DNA from: Culex pipiens pallens
Taxonomy: Eukaryota > Arthropoda > Insecta > Diptera > Culicidae
NCBI RefSeq assembly: GCF_016801865.2
Contig: NC_068937.1
Coordinates: forward strand, 30,783,828 to 30,847,827
Direction: 5' to 3'
DNA length: 64,000 nt
Both the position numbers and the translations under genes were made by a program. This document shows, one piece after another, positions 33,666 to 45,390 of the stretch. Each line of letters opens with the position of its first letter. The stretch's first letter is position 1. Under the pieces are notes generated by a model. That model was not told where the DNA came from and searched no databases. It was given only the letters and a program-made list of their open reading frames with translations.

Positions 33666-34939
33666 TAAATATAATACATAAGAGATAGTAATCTTAATAA
33701 GCGACGAACCCGTATTTTTTTGCAGTGAGAAATTGTGTGCGTTTATCTAAACTAACTAAAATTGATTTCATAAAAATAAGTATATAAATTTAGTATGCTA
33801 ATTTTTTGCCATTTTGTTCCAAAACCTAATAACATTTTGTTTGTCTACATTAGCAAATGATTGTTGTCATCATATCATCTCAATAAAGGCAATTAAATGT
33901 TATCTACAAAAATCTTGACCAACAAATACAAATCATTTTTCAAATTTCTCTTTACAAAACAGACTAAATCAATTTGTTTATCTTAGAAAAGCATTGCAAT
34001 AAAAATTTAGTAATCATTTTTGGTTTTTTGTTTTTTGCTGTTGAAAATTTCACTGCTTCCTTTCGTCAGTAATTGGATTCATTTTTTTTATTATTAAAAC
34101 CAAAATGGAATTGTTCTTCATAACGTTTTTTTTTTCAAAAATACTTCTTAAAATCAATATTTCAAATAACTATGTCTATTTCATCACTTGTTTTTTTTTC
34201 AATGGTAATCTTGTTTCATGCATTTAAAAAGATAGATGTGATTTGAAACCCCTTTTATATTTGTTATTGTTGGTCAAATTTAGTTTTTTAAGCTAAAATA
34301 TTTTCTGAAGTGAATGCACCCCATTGTTTATTTAATAATATTGATGCAAAATAAGTTTTTCTTTTTTCATGAAAAAAATTGAAAATTTAAAATTTTCAAC
34401 GTTGAGGAAAGGTAATAGTATTTTTTTAATTTTTTGTGCCTCATACAAATATCAAATTTTAAGTAACATTTCCAAAATGTTAAAACAAAAAACACAATAT
34501 GCTTTTTACAGTTATGTTGCTGTATAAAATTTGCAAAATGTCAATTAATTCAGGGATATAAATATTTTACTCAAAGTTGTACGTTTACAATACATTGTAA
34601 AATAGTTCTGTTTAAAAATAACTTTGAAGAAAAACGTGTTTTTGTGTCTTTTTAATTTTTGAAAAAAAAAGTTATGAGAAGTCGCAAAAAAGCATAAAAT
34701 AAAGTGTTTGACTTTTTCGCATCAAAAGAGATTATTTTATTTTTGGTATCTAGATGAAATTCCATTTTGAAACTAAACATTCTATAACTGTCCCACTTCT
34801 GTTAGCTATTTCGAAGGATATTTTTGCATTTTTTTTCCTTCTCTGTCCAATTCGTTTTCCTTAGTGCCAGTAAACTCTCTCCCCATTTCGAACAAATCAA
34901 CTGTTGAAAGGTAGTCCACAAATTCGATAAAGCAAACTG
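33666..34939. other. No feature seen; AT-rich
   Basis: Very AT-rich DNA with T-runs and no reading frame, terminal repeats or tandem structure I can support. Confidence 0.5.
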
Positions 34940-36594
34940 AGCAATTCTCTACCAAAACCGGAAATGGATTTTATTTGTATTTTTTTATTTGGCTCAAACT
35001 TTGTGGGGGCCTTCCCTATACCCAAATATGCTATTTTGTGTCATTGGTTCACCCATACAAGTCTCCATACAATTTTGGCAGCTGTCCATACAAAAATGGT
35101 ATGTAAATATTCAAACAGCTGTAACTTTTGAGTGAATTTTTTGATCAATTTGGTGTCTTCGGCAAAGTTGTAGGTATTGTTGAGGACTTTTGAGAAAAAA
35201 ATAGGTACACGGAAAAAAAATTTGAGGATTTTTTTATCAACTTTTTTTTTTTACTAAAACTCAATTTCCCAAAATACGTATTTTTTGATTTTCGAGATTT
35301 TTTGATATGTTTTAGGGGACAAAAATCCGCAACTTTTGAGCCATAGAGAAACATGGTCAAAAAATCTGCCGCCGAGTTATGAATTTTCGAAAAAATAGTG
35401 ATTTCTGGAAAAAATCGAAGTTTCATGCAAAAACAAGTTTGACATTTTTTTTAATGCAAAATTGAATTTGCAATCGAAAAGTACCTTACATATTTTTTGA
35501 TAAAGGGCTCCGTTTTCTAGATATAGCCACCGAAAGTTTGATTTTAGCGAAATATTTGCAGTTTTTTCAATTTTTAAATATAGTGACCATGAGTGACCAT
35601 TTCTAAAAATATTTTTTTTGAAAAGTTCAGAAAATTTGCTATAAAATTGTGTAAGAGACATTGAAGATTGGACCTCTGGTTGCTGAGATACAGCGGCTTA
35701 AAGAAAAAGAAACATGAAAATTGAAGTTTTCTAAGTCTCACCCAAACAGCCCACCATTTTCTAATGACGATATCTCAGCAATTAATGGTCCGATTTTCAA
35801 TGTTAATACATGAAACAATCGATCTCTTCGAAAAAAATATTTAGAAAATTTTAAAATCAAGACTAACATTTTAAAAGGGCCAAACATGGAATATTAAGCC
35901 CATTTAAAATGCTAGTCTTGATTTAAAAATTTTCATAATATTTTTTTCGAAAAGATCGGAAAATTTCATGAATGTTTCATATATTAACATTGAAAATCGG
36001 CAATAAAACTTTCGGTGGCTATATCTAGAAAACGGAGCCCTTTATCAAAAAATATGTAAAGTACTTTTCGATTGTAAATTCAATTTTGCATTAAAAAATA
36101 ATGTCAAACTTGTTTTTGCATGAAACTTCGATTTTTTCCAAAAATCACTATTTTTTTCAAAAATTCATAACTCGGCGGCAGATTTTTTGACCATGTTTTT
36201 CTATGGCTCAAAAGTTGCGGATTTTTGTCCCCTAAAACATATCAAAAAATCTCGAAAATCAAAAAATACGTATTTTGGGAAATTGAGTTTTAGTGAAAAA
36301 AAAGTTGATAAAAAAATCCTCAATTTTTTTTCCGTGTACCTATTTTTTCTCAATAGTCCTCAACAATACCTACAACTTTGCCAGAAAATTCACTCAAAAG
36401 TTACAGCTGTTTGAATATTTACATACCATTTTTGTATGGACAGCAGCCAAAATTGTATGGAGACTTGTATGGGTGAACCAATGACACAAAATAGCATATT
36501 TGGTCATAGGGAAGGCCCCCACAAAGTTTGAGTCAAATAAAAAAATACAAAAAATAAAAATGGTCGAAATCGGCCGATTTCGTAGAGAGTTGCT
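34940..36594. mobile_element. CTCTACGAAATCGGC-family foldback, complete copy
   Basis: Starts AGCAATTCTCTACC and ends GTAGAGAGTTGCT. The arms mirror over most of their length (e.g. GTCATTGGTTCACCCATACA with TGTATGGGTGAACCAATGAC; TCCGTTTTCTAGATATAGCC with its inverse) and meet near 35888 at TTTTAAAAGGGCCAAACATG. No coding frame. It should form a very long RNA hairpin if read through. Confidence 0.8.
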
Positions 36595-36922
36595 CAAACT
36601 TATAAAAACGAAATGGAATGAAATGAAACTAAACATTTAAATCTGAAGATGGAAATCATAATATGAGCAAATTTCCATGAAAAATAGCTTACAAAATAAA
36701 ATACGTTATTTCAAGCATATAGATTGAGAATACAAACGTTATCGAAAATTTCAGAAGCTCGATAGTCAGATAGTGTGCTCGGGCTCATAGTGTTATTTAT
36801 TTAAAACATTTTGAGAAGCTTTTTTAATTAGGCCATAAATTTATAAGTAAGATTTTTACGTGATCATTTTTTTATTGAATTAATTTTTTAACCTCTGACA
36901 TTTTACGGTATGTGTGTGAACA

Positions 36923-36951
36923 CTGATGAAGTCTGCAAGTAGTAGACGAAA
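36923..36951 (+). other. Hammerhead-ribozyme-like core (unproven)
   Basis: CTGATGA (36923-36929), one A, GTCT, a 9-base loop, AGAC, then GAAA (36948-36951). This is the catalytic-core order CUGANGA / stem II / GAAA, with one extra base before stem II. The motif at 2496-2529 has the same spacing. I could not identify matching stems I and III, so activity is doubtful; such motifs are known from Penelope-like elements and other retroelement tails. Confidence 0.3.
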
Positions 36952-36961
36952 TACGTATCTG

Positions 36962-37264
36962 TCATGACATTAAAAATATATAGCGGAATAAAAAGGAAAA
37001 ACTCGTCTCTTTGTATTCATAGTAATGCATTCTGCTAAAACGCTCAACCAAACCACAATGCACTACACGTTTTAAAAAAGTTTCTTTGGCCATTTTTGGT
37101 GATACTTTTGATAGCTGTAATTTAGTACGAACCAAATTAAGGTCGAACTTTTTTTTATCACCCCAAGAGTATAACGCAATTTCTTGAATATTGATGACTT
37201 GATCATAAGGCCGAGGCGAATATTGTCCATAGTTTTCGTTTCTCAGCTCTGGCTGGGGTCTCAT
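36962..37264 (-). pseudogene. Coding-like remnant, family not recognised
   Basis: An open 100-codon minus-strand frame with protein-like composition, e.g. RPYDQVINIQEIALYSWGDK and KMAKETFLKRVVHCG. It is unusual for this AT-rich region, where random frames are Phe/Lys/Asn-rich. It ends 10 bp from the hammerhead-like core. No domain recognised; it could be a transposon-gene fragment or a host exon. Confidence 0.3.
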
Positions 37265-37332
37265 TAGATTTCATAAAATGTTATTATTTTCAAAAACATC
37301 AAAAGAAATTTAAATACAGTTAAACTTTGCAT

Positions 37333-37510
37333 AGTGCGCAGGCGTTACGCTTTGTATTTCTTCGATTACCTTTAAAACGACCCATTATTTTCGTATTTTT
37401 TAAGCAACTTGTTCGTCTTGTTCGAATCTACGATTATCTTAAAAAATAATGTAAAAATATTGTGTCGCTTAAGAGAAATCGAAGAAATACAAAGCGAAAC
37501 GCCTGCTCAC
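37333..37510. mobile_element. 178-bp hairpin MITE
   Basis: AGTGCGCAGGCGTTACGCTT at the left and AAGCGAAACGCCTGCTCACT at the right are imperfect inverted repeats; the arm continues through TGTATTTCTTCGATT / AATCGAAGAAATACA. No clear target duplication. Confidence 0.65.
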
Positions 37511-38859
37511 TATCTAAAACAGGGGAATGCATTTTAAATTGATTTCATCTGATTGCACTTAATTTTTCACTGAAATTTTTAAAATATTAGAAAATAAAAT
37601 TTATGCTCCCTGATTTTTCGGCCCGATTTTAAAGAGAGGAGAGAGGGGCACCATCGATAAACGGGGGTGTGCATGGCCCAAGTAACATTTTTAAACCAAC
37701 TAGCCATCATCAAGTTTTATTGGGGTTTTATTGTAGCATCTTGATTGCTTAGTAGTTTTATTTGGGCATTCACCGCAACCAACAAGCAAGAGCTAATTAA
37801 TAGGTTCTAACAGGGTTTTATGCCTCGGACATAAAACCGGGTGGAAATAAAAGCCGACTGGCTTTCAAAAAGGTTTTATGAAAGTTTTAATAGAGGCTTA
37901 AAAACCAGATGGCAATGCCATGCCAAATGGTTTTATCGCATGCTTTGTTAAAACCTATGGTGTTGTAGCTGTCAAGTGCCATTAGGCATGTAAAAAGCTC
38001 ACTTAAAACCATAAGCTCCTAAAAGGGCATTTATCGCGGCCAAATAGCAGTGAATAAATATGGCGCTAAACGCGTGCTCTGATTGAATATGATTGACCGC
38101 CATCTTGATTGAAAAAATAGAAAACTGGAAAATTTGATTTAAATTTGATGAAAACACACATTTATGCTGAATTTCTGGTATGTTTAATATAGCGATAGAT
38201 GTTTAAAAATATTTTGAACATTTTTTTAAAAGAATTGCAGTAAAATATTTTTTAACATTAAATACTATGTTTACAAAATATTGATTTTTGATGAAGCGAG
38301 TTGAATTTTTTGGCTCTATCTCCCCTACATTTATCAATAAAATTTCAACCGCAGCTGAATTTGAGCCATCAATTGCGAGAAATAAGCTTTCAAATTATTT
38401 GGATTACCTCTAATATCTATTACACTACTCGACAAAACAAAACTTGTGTCAACGGATTCACGATATCTCATCCGTTCCTGAGAGAAAAGGCATCCCCGAA
38501 TCCGATGCAATCAACAGAATTTGATTTTATGTCCACGCGGACTGATGCGAATCTGGTAAATTTTTTAACATAAAAAATCGAACAATTTAAAAAAAACCAT
38601 GCGTCTCCTCCCAATTATATGAGCCATCTACAAGAATATGGAAGCGCCTGGTGCATAGCCATTTCCTTTAAGCACAACGGAAACAACCAATACAAATGTA
38701 TAAAAAAGTTGTCAAGTTCTCGGGGGGTCCACATCTAGCATTTTTTGTACGATTATAAAAAAATAAATATTAAAAGTTTAAAATTAATTTATTTAAAAAA
38801 CATATTTTTTGATTTATTTGTTTACTAAAATTTTATGTATTTCAAAGGTCTATGGGTAC

Positions 38860-41800
38860 TTCGGGATGTCCATGGTCATCCAGGACTCCCTGGAGTTAAG
38901 ATCTACGAGTCTACCGCCGTAACAAGCAAGAGGTCGTCGGATTTTGACCCCGGATCATGTGCGTATAGCATCAGTGGATATGGTAGACTACTGTATGAAT
39001 GTGTTGGGATATTCATGGTCATCCAAGGACTCCCTGGAGTTAAGATCTACGAGTCTACCACCGTAACAAGCAAGAGGTCGTCAGATTTTGACCCCGGATC
39101 ATGTGCGTATAGCATCAGTGGATATGGTAGACTACTGTATGAATGTGTTGGGATGTCCATGGTCATCCAAGGACTCCCTGGAGTTAAGATCTACGAGTCT
39201 ACCGCCGTAACAAGCAAGAGGTCGTCGGATTTTGACCCCGGATCATGTGCGTATAGCATCAGTGCATATGGTAGACTACTATATGAATGTGTTGGGATGT
39301 CCATGGTCATCCAAGGACTCCCTGGAGTTAAGATCTACGAGTCTACCGCCGTAACAAGCAAGAGGTCGTCGGATTTTGACCTCGGATCATGTGCGTATAG
39401 CATCAGTGCATATGGTAGACTACTATATGAATGTGTTGGGATGTTCATGGTCATCCAAGGACTCCCTGGAGTTAAGATCTACGAGTCTACCGCCGTAACA
39501 AGCAAGAGGTCGTTGGATTTTGACCCCGGATCATGTGCGTATAGCATCAGTGCATATGGTAGACTACTATATGAATGTGTTGGGATGTTCATGGTCATCC
39601 AAGGACTCCCTGGAGTTAAGATCTACGAGTCTACCGCCGTAACAAGCAAGAGGTCGTCGGATTTTGACCCCGGATCATGTGCGTATAGCATCAGTGCATA
39701 TGGTAGACTACTGTATGAGTGTGTTGGGATGTTCATGGTCATCCAAGGACTCCCTGGAGTTAAGATCTACGAGTCTACCGCCGTAACAAGCAAGAGGTCG
39801 TCGGATTTTGACCTCGGATCATGTGCGTATAGCATCAGTGCATATGGTAGACTACTATATGAATGTGTTGGGATGTTCATGGTCATCCAAGGACTCCCTG
39901 GAGTTAAGATCTACGAGTCTACCGCCGTAACAAGCAAGAGGTCGTTGGATTTTGACCCCGGATCATGTGCGTATAGCATCAGTGCATATGGTAGACTACT
40001 ATATGAATGTGTTGGGATGTTCATGGTCATCCAAGGACTCCCTGGAGTTAAGATCTACGAGTCTACCGCCGTAACAAGCAAGAGGTCGTCGGATTTTGAC
40101 CCCGGATCATGTGCGTATAGCATCAGTGCATATGGTAGACTACTGTATGAGTGTGTTGGGATGTTCATGGTCATCCAAGGACTCCCTGGAGTTAAGATCT
40201 ACGAGTCTACCGCCGTAACAAGCAAGAGGTTGTCGGATTTTGACCCCGAATCTTGTGTGTATAGCATCAGTGGATATGGTAGACTACTATATGAATGTGT
40301 TGGGATGTTCATGGTCATCCGAGGACTCCCTGGAGTTAAGATCTACGAGTCTACCGCCGTAACAAGCAAGAGGTCGTCGGATTTTGACCCCGGATCATGT
40401 GCGTATAGCATCAGTGCATATGGTAGACTACTGTATGAATGTGTTGGGATGTTCATGGTCATCCAAGGACTCCCTGGAGTTAAGATCTACGAGTCTACCG
40501 CCGTAACAAGCAAGAGGTCGTCGGATTTTGACCCCGAATCTTGTGTGTATAGCATCAGTGCATATGGTAGACTACTGTATGAATGTGTTGGGATGTTCAT
40601 GGTCATCCAAGGACTGCCTGGAGTTAAGATCTACGAGTCTACCGCCGTAACAAGCAAGAGGTCGTCGGATTTTGACCCCGGATCATGTGCGTATAGCATC
40701 AGTGCATATGGTAGACTACTATATGAATGTGTTGGGATGTCCATGGTCATCCAAGGACTCCCTGGAGTTAAGATCTACGAGTCTACCGCCGTAACAAGCA
40801 AGAGGTCGTCGGATTTTGACCCCGGATCATGTGCGTATAGCATCAGTGCATATGGTAGACTACTGTATGAATGTGTTGGGATGTTCATGGTCATCCAAGG
40901 ACTCCCTGGAGTTAAGATCTACGAGTCTACCGCCGTAACAAGCAAGAGGTCGTCGGATTTTGACCCCGAATCTTGTGTGTATAGCATCAGTGCATATGGT
41001 AGACTACTGTATGAATGTGTTGGGATGTTCATGGGCATCCAAGGACTCCCTGGAGTTAAGATCTACGAGTCTACCGCCGTAACAAGCAAGAGGTCGTCGG
41101 ATTTTGACCTCGGATCATGTGCGTATAGCATCAGTGCATATGGTAGACTACTATATGAATGTGTTGGGATGTCCATGGTCATCCAAGGACTCCCTGGAGT
41201 TAAGATCTACGAGTCTACCGCCGTAACAAGCAAGAGGTCGTCGGATTTTGACCTCGGATCATGTGCGTATAGCAGCAGTGCATATGGTAGACTACTATAT
41301 GAATGTGTTGGGATGTTCATGGTCATCCAAGGACTCCCTGGAGTTAAGATCTACGAGTCTACCGCCGTAACAAGCAAGAGGTCGTTGGATTTTGACCCCG
41401 GATCATGTGCGTATAGCATCAGTGCATATGGTAGACTACTATATGAATGTGTTGGGATGTTCATGGTCATCCAAGGACTCCCTGGAGTTAAGATCTACGA
41501 GTCTACCGCCGTAACAAGCAAGAGGTCGTCGGATTTTGACCCCGGATCATGTGCGTATAGCATCAGTGCATATGGTAGACTACTGTATGAATGTGTTGGG
41601 ATGTTCATGGTCATCCAAGGACTCCCTGGAGTTAAGATCTACGAGTCTACCGCCGTAACAAGCAAGAGGTCGTCGGATTTTGACCTCGGATCATGTGCAT
41701 ATAGTATCAGTGCATATGGTAGACTACTATATGAATGTGTTGGGATGTTCATGGTCATCCAAGGACTCCCTGGAGTTAAGATCTACGAGTCTACCGCCGT

Positions 41801-42117
41801 AACAAGCAAGAGGTCGTTGGATTTTGACCCCGGATCATGTGCGTATAGCATCAGTGCATATGGTAGACTACTATATGAATGTGTTGGGATGTTCATGGTC
41901 ATCCAAGGACTCCCTGGAGTTAAGATCTACGAGTCTACCGCCGTAACAAGCAAGAGGTCGTCGGATTTTGACCCCGAATCTTGTGTGTATAGCATCAGTG
42001 CATATGGTAGACTACTGTATGAATGTGTTGGGATGTTCATGGGCATCCAAGGACTCCCTGGAGTTAAGATCTACGAGTCTACCGCCGTAACAAGCAAGAG
42101 GTCGTCGGATTCTGTGT
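38860..42117 (+). repeat. 144-bp satellite array, about 22.6 copies (left arm)
   Basis: The unit includes CATGGTCATCCAAGGACTCC, GGAGTTAAGATCTACGAGTC and AGTGCATATGGTAGACTACT. Successive units start exactly 144 bp apart (e.g. 39014, 39158). The first unit has a 1-bp deletion and the last is cut off at GTCGTCGGATTCTG. Variants are shared in blocks (CTCGGA, TTGGAT and GAATCTTGTGTG types), showing local duplication of groups of units. Because 144 is divisible by three, one frame stays open for over 1100 codons; variants mostly change amino acids, so I do not call it coding. Confidence 0.93.
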
Positions 42118-43121
42118 TGAGTTATATTTTACTGTTTTCTACATTTGATATTTATTTTTATGTTTCCAGTTCTATTAGAATATTTATTTTTGTTTGTTGT
42201 TTTTTTTTTAAATTGGGAATGGATTTAATCTATCAAAAGTGTCACAATTTAAGATAACGCACTTGAAACCATTTTATTTTTGGGATGTTCCTTTGTTGAA
42301 GTGTCATGTGTTAATACCAGCTACGACTGCTTTTATCTTCGTTCTAAGATATGAATTTTATTGCATTTCTGGAGCAACATATGAAAGGGGCGGTATGTTG
42401 CTCCAGATTTTAAGTTATTTTAAAAGTAGCAGATTTGTTTCCTATATTCGTTTCGGATGTTTGAAGTGATAATAATAAAACAAAATGTTTTGCTTACAAT
42501 AATACATTTATTTTTCTTTTATTAGTTTTGCCTATACTATTTGAACAAATATTTTTGATATCGTTTGCTTATTTGACATTCTCCGGTACAATGATATTAT
42601 GATAAATGATATTGCTGACTGATGAGTGATGATACGTAATACTAGGTAGGGACCATCCATTAACCCCTCTGCTCTCGTGGACAATTTCCATACAGAACAA
42701 ATCTTTTTGGTATAGAGCGTGGACAATGGTATTTTTGGCATTTTTTTTTTAAATCGTAGAGTAATCCGAATAATATTGCATCGAGTGTAAAATATTGATA
42801 AGTTTCGAATTTGTATTTGAATTTGTTTAATGTATGAAAAAATAAAGTAAAATAATGATGGGTTAAAGATTCAACTTAAAAAATATCTAACTATTTTTTT
42901 TGCATTTCAAGTTTTTTTTTAATTTTAAATCGCATTTTCGTAAAATATTGCATCCAGCGAAAAATATGGCATCTAGGGATTGTTTTCAATAAAATATTTG
43001 TTCAATTATGTTAAATAAAGCATAATTGTTTTTAATGCAGAAAAAAAAATATTATGAGTTTACGATTAAAGTGAAAAAATATCATTTTTTTTTGCATTTT
43101 AAGTTTTTATTTTATTTTAAA
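42118..43121. other. Unique core of the satellite foldback
   Basis: AT-rich, unrelated to the arms. The longest frames are 76 codons (42239-42469, +) and 69 codons (42532-42741, -), neither recognised. AATAAA occurs at about 42474. It holds the perfect hairpin at 42369-42406. In FB-type elements the core is where a captured or coding segment would lie; none is evident here. Confidence 0.6.
42369..42406 (+). other. Perfect 12-bp stem-loop in the foldback core
   Basis: CTGGAGCAACAT (42369-42380) pairs fully with ATGTTGCTCCAG (42395-42406) around a 14-base loop. It is a stable RNA hairpin but shorter than a typical pre-miRNA. No terminator role is implied in a eukaryote. Confidence 0.55.
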
Positions 43122-45390
43122 TCGTATACGCACATGATCCGGGGTCAAAATCCGACGACCTCTTGCTTGTTACGGCGGTAGACTCGTAGATCTTAACTCC
43201 AGGGAGTCCTTGGATGACCATGAACATCCCAACACATTCATACAGTAGTCTACCATATGCACTGATGCTATACGCACATGATCCGGGGTCAAAATCCGAC
43301 GACCTCTTGCTTGTTACGGCGGTAGACTCGTAGATCTTAACTCCAGGGAGTCCTTGGATGACCATGAACATCCCAACACATTCATATAGTAGTCTACCAT
43401 ATGCACTGATGCTATACGCACATGATCCGGGGTCAAAATCCAACGACCTCTTGCTTGTTACGGCGGTAGACTCGTAGATCTTAACTCCAGGGAGTCCTTG
43501 GATGACCATGAACATCCCAACACATTCATATAGTAGTCTACCATATGCACTGATGCTATACGCACATGATCCGAGGTCAAAATCCGACGACCTCTTGCTT
43601 GTTACGGCGGTAGACTCGTAGATCTTAACTCCAGGGAGTCCTTGGATGACCATGAACATCCCAACACACTCATACAGTAGTCTACCATATGCACTGATGC
43701 TATACGCACATGATCCGGGGTCAAAATCCGACGACCTCTTGCTTGTTACGGCGGTAGACTCGTAGATCTTAACTCCAGGGAGTCCTTGGATGACCATGAA
43801 CATCCCAACACATTCATATAGTAGTCTACCATATGCACTGATGCTATACGCACATGATCCGAGGTCAAAATCCGACGACCTCTTGCTTGTTACGGCGGTA
43901 GACTCGTAGATCTTAACTCCAGGGAGTCCTTGGATGACCATGAACATCCCAACACATTCATATAGTAGTCTACCATATGCACTGATGCTATACGCACATG
44001 ATCCGGGGTCAAAATCCAACGACCTCTTGCTTGTTACGGCGGTAGACTCGTAGATCTTAACTCCAGGGAGTCCTTGGATGACCATGAACATCCCAACACA
44101 TTCATATAGTAGTCTACCATATGCACTGATGCTATACGCACATGATCCGAGGTCAAAATCCGACGACCTCTTGCTTGTTACGGCGGTAGACTCGTAGATC
44201 TTAACTCCAGGGAGTCCTTGGATGACCATGAACATCCCAACACACTCATACAGTAGTCTACCATATGCACTGATGCTATACGCACATGATCCGGGGTCAA
44301 AATCCGACGACCTCTTGCTTGTTACGGCGGTAGACTCGTAGATCTTAACTCCAGGGAGTCCTTGGATGACCATGAACATCCCAACACATTCATATAGTAG
44401 TCTACCATATGCACTGATGCTATACGCACATGATCCGAGGTCAAAATCCGACGACCTCTTGCTTGTTACGGCGGTAGACTCGTAGATCTTAACTCCAGGG
44501 AGTCCTTGGATGACCATGAACATCCCAACACACTCATACAGTAGTCTACCATATGCACTGATGCTATACGCACATGATCCGAGGTCAAAATCCGACGACC
44601 TCTTGCTTGTTACGGCGGTAGACTCGTAGATCTTAACTCCAGGGAGTCCTTGGATGCCCATGAACATCCCAACACATTCATACAGTAGTCTACCATATGC
44701 ACTGATGCTATACACACAAGATTCGGGGTCAAAATCCGACGACCTCTTGCTTGTTACGGCGGTAGACTCGTAGATCTTAACTCCAGGGAGTCCTTGGATG
44801 ACCATGAACATCCCAACACATTCATACAGTAGTCTACCATATGCACTGATGCTATACGCACATGATCCGGGGTCAAAATCCGACGACCTCTTGCTTGTTA
44901 CGGCGGTAGACTCGTAGATCTTAACTCCAGGGAGTCCTTGGATGACCATGGACATCCCAACACATTCATATAGTAGTCTACCATATGCACTGATGCTATA
45001 CGCACATGATCCGAGGTCAAAATCCGACGACCTCTTGCTTGTTACGGCGGTAGACTCGTAGATCTTAACTCCAGGGAGTCCTTGGATGCCCATGAACATC
45101 CCAACACATTCATACAGTAGTCTACCATATGCACTGATGCTATACACACAAGATTCGGGGTCAAAATCCGACGACCTCTTGCTTGTTACGGCGGTAGACT
45201 CGTAGATCTTAACTCCAGGGAGTCCTTGGATGCCCATGAACATCCCAACACATTCATACAGTAGTCTACCATATGCACTGATGCTATACGCACATGATCC
45301 GAGGTCAAAATCCGACGACCTCTTGCTTGTTACGGCGGTAGACTCGTAGATCTTAACTCCAGGCAGTCCTTGGATGACCATGGACATCCC
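43122..45390 (-). repeat. 144-bp satellite array, about 15.7 inverted copies (right arm)
   Basis: Same unit as 38860-42117, reverse complement. The outermost unit joins the same GATGTCCATGG / TACTTCGGG junction as in the left arm. Read from outside inwards, the order of variants in copies 3-10 resembles copies 13-21 of the left arm (including the GGGCATCC variant after the GAATCTTGTGTG type). A 775-codon minus-strand frame is a by-product of the period. Confidence 0.93.

Noticed and set aside
38835..42257. 1140-codon tandem-repeat 'protein'
   Set aside because: It is kept open by a 144-bp satellite period; unit differences are mainly amino-acid changing and the frame runs into unrelated AT-rich sequence at both ends.
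38860..45390. CRISPR-like repeat array
   Set aside because: Units are contiguous 144-bp repeats with no unique spacers, in a eukaryotic genome.
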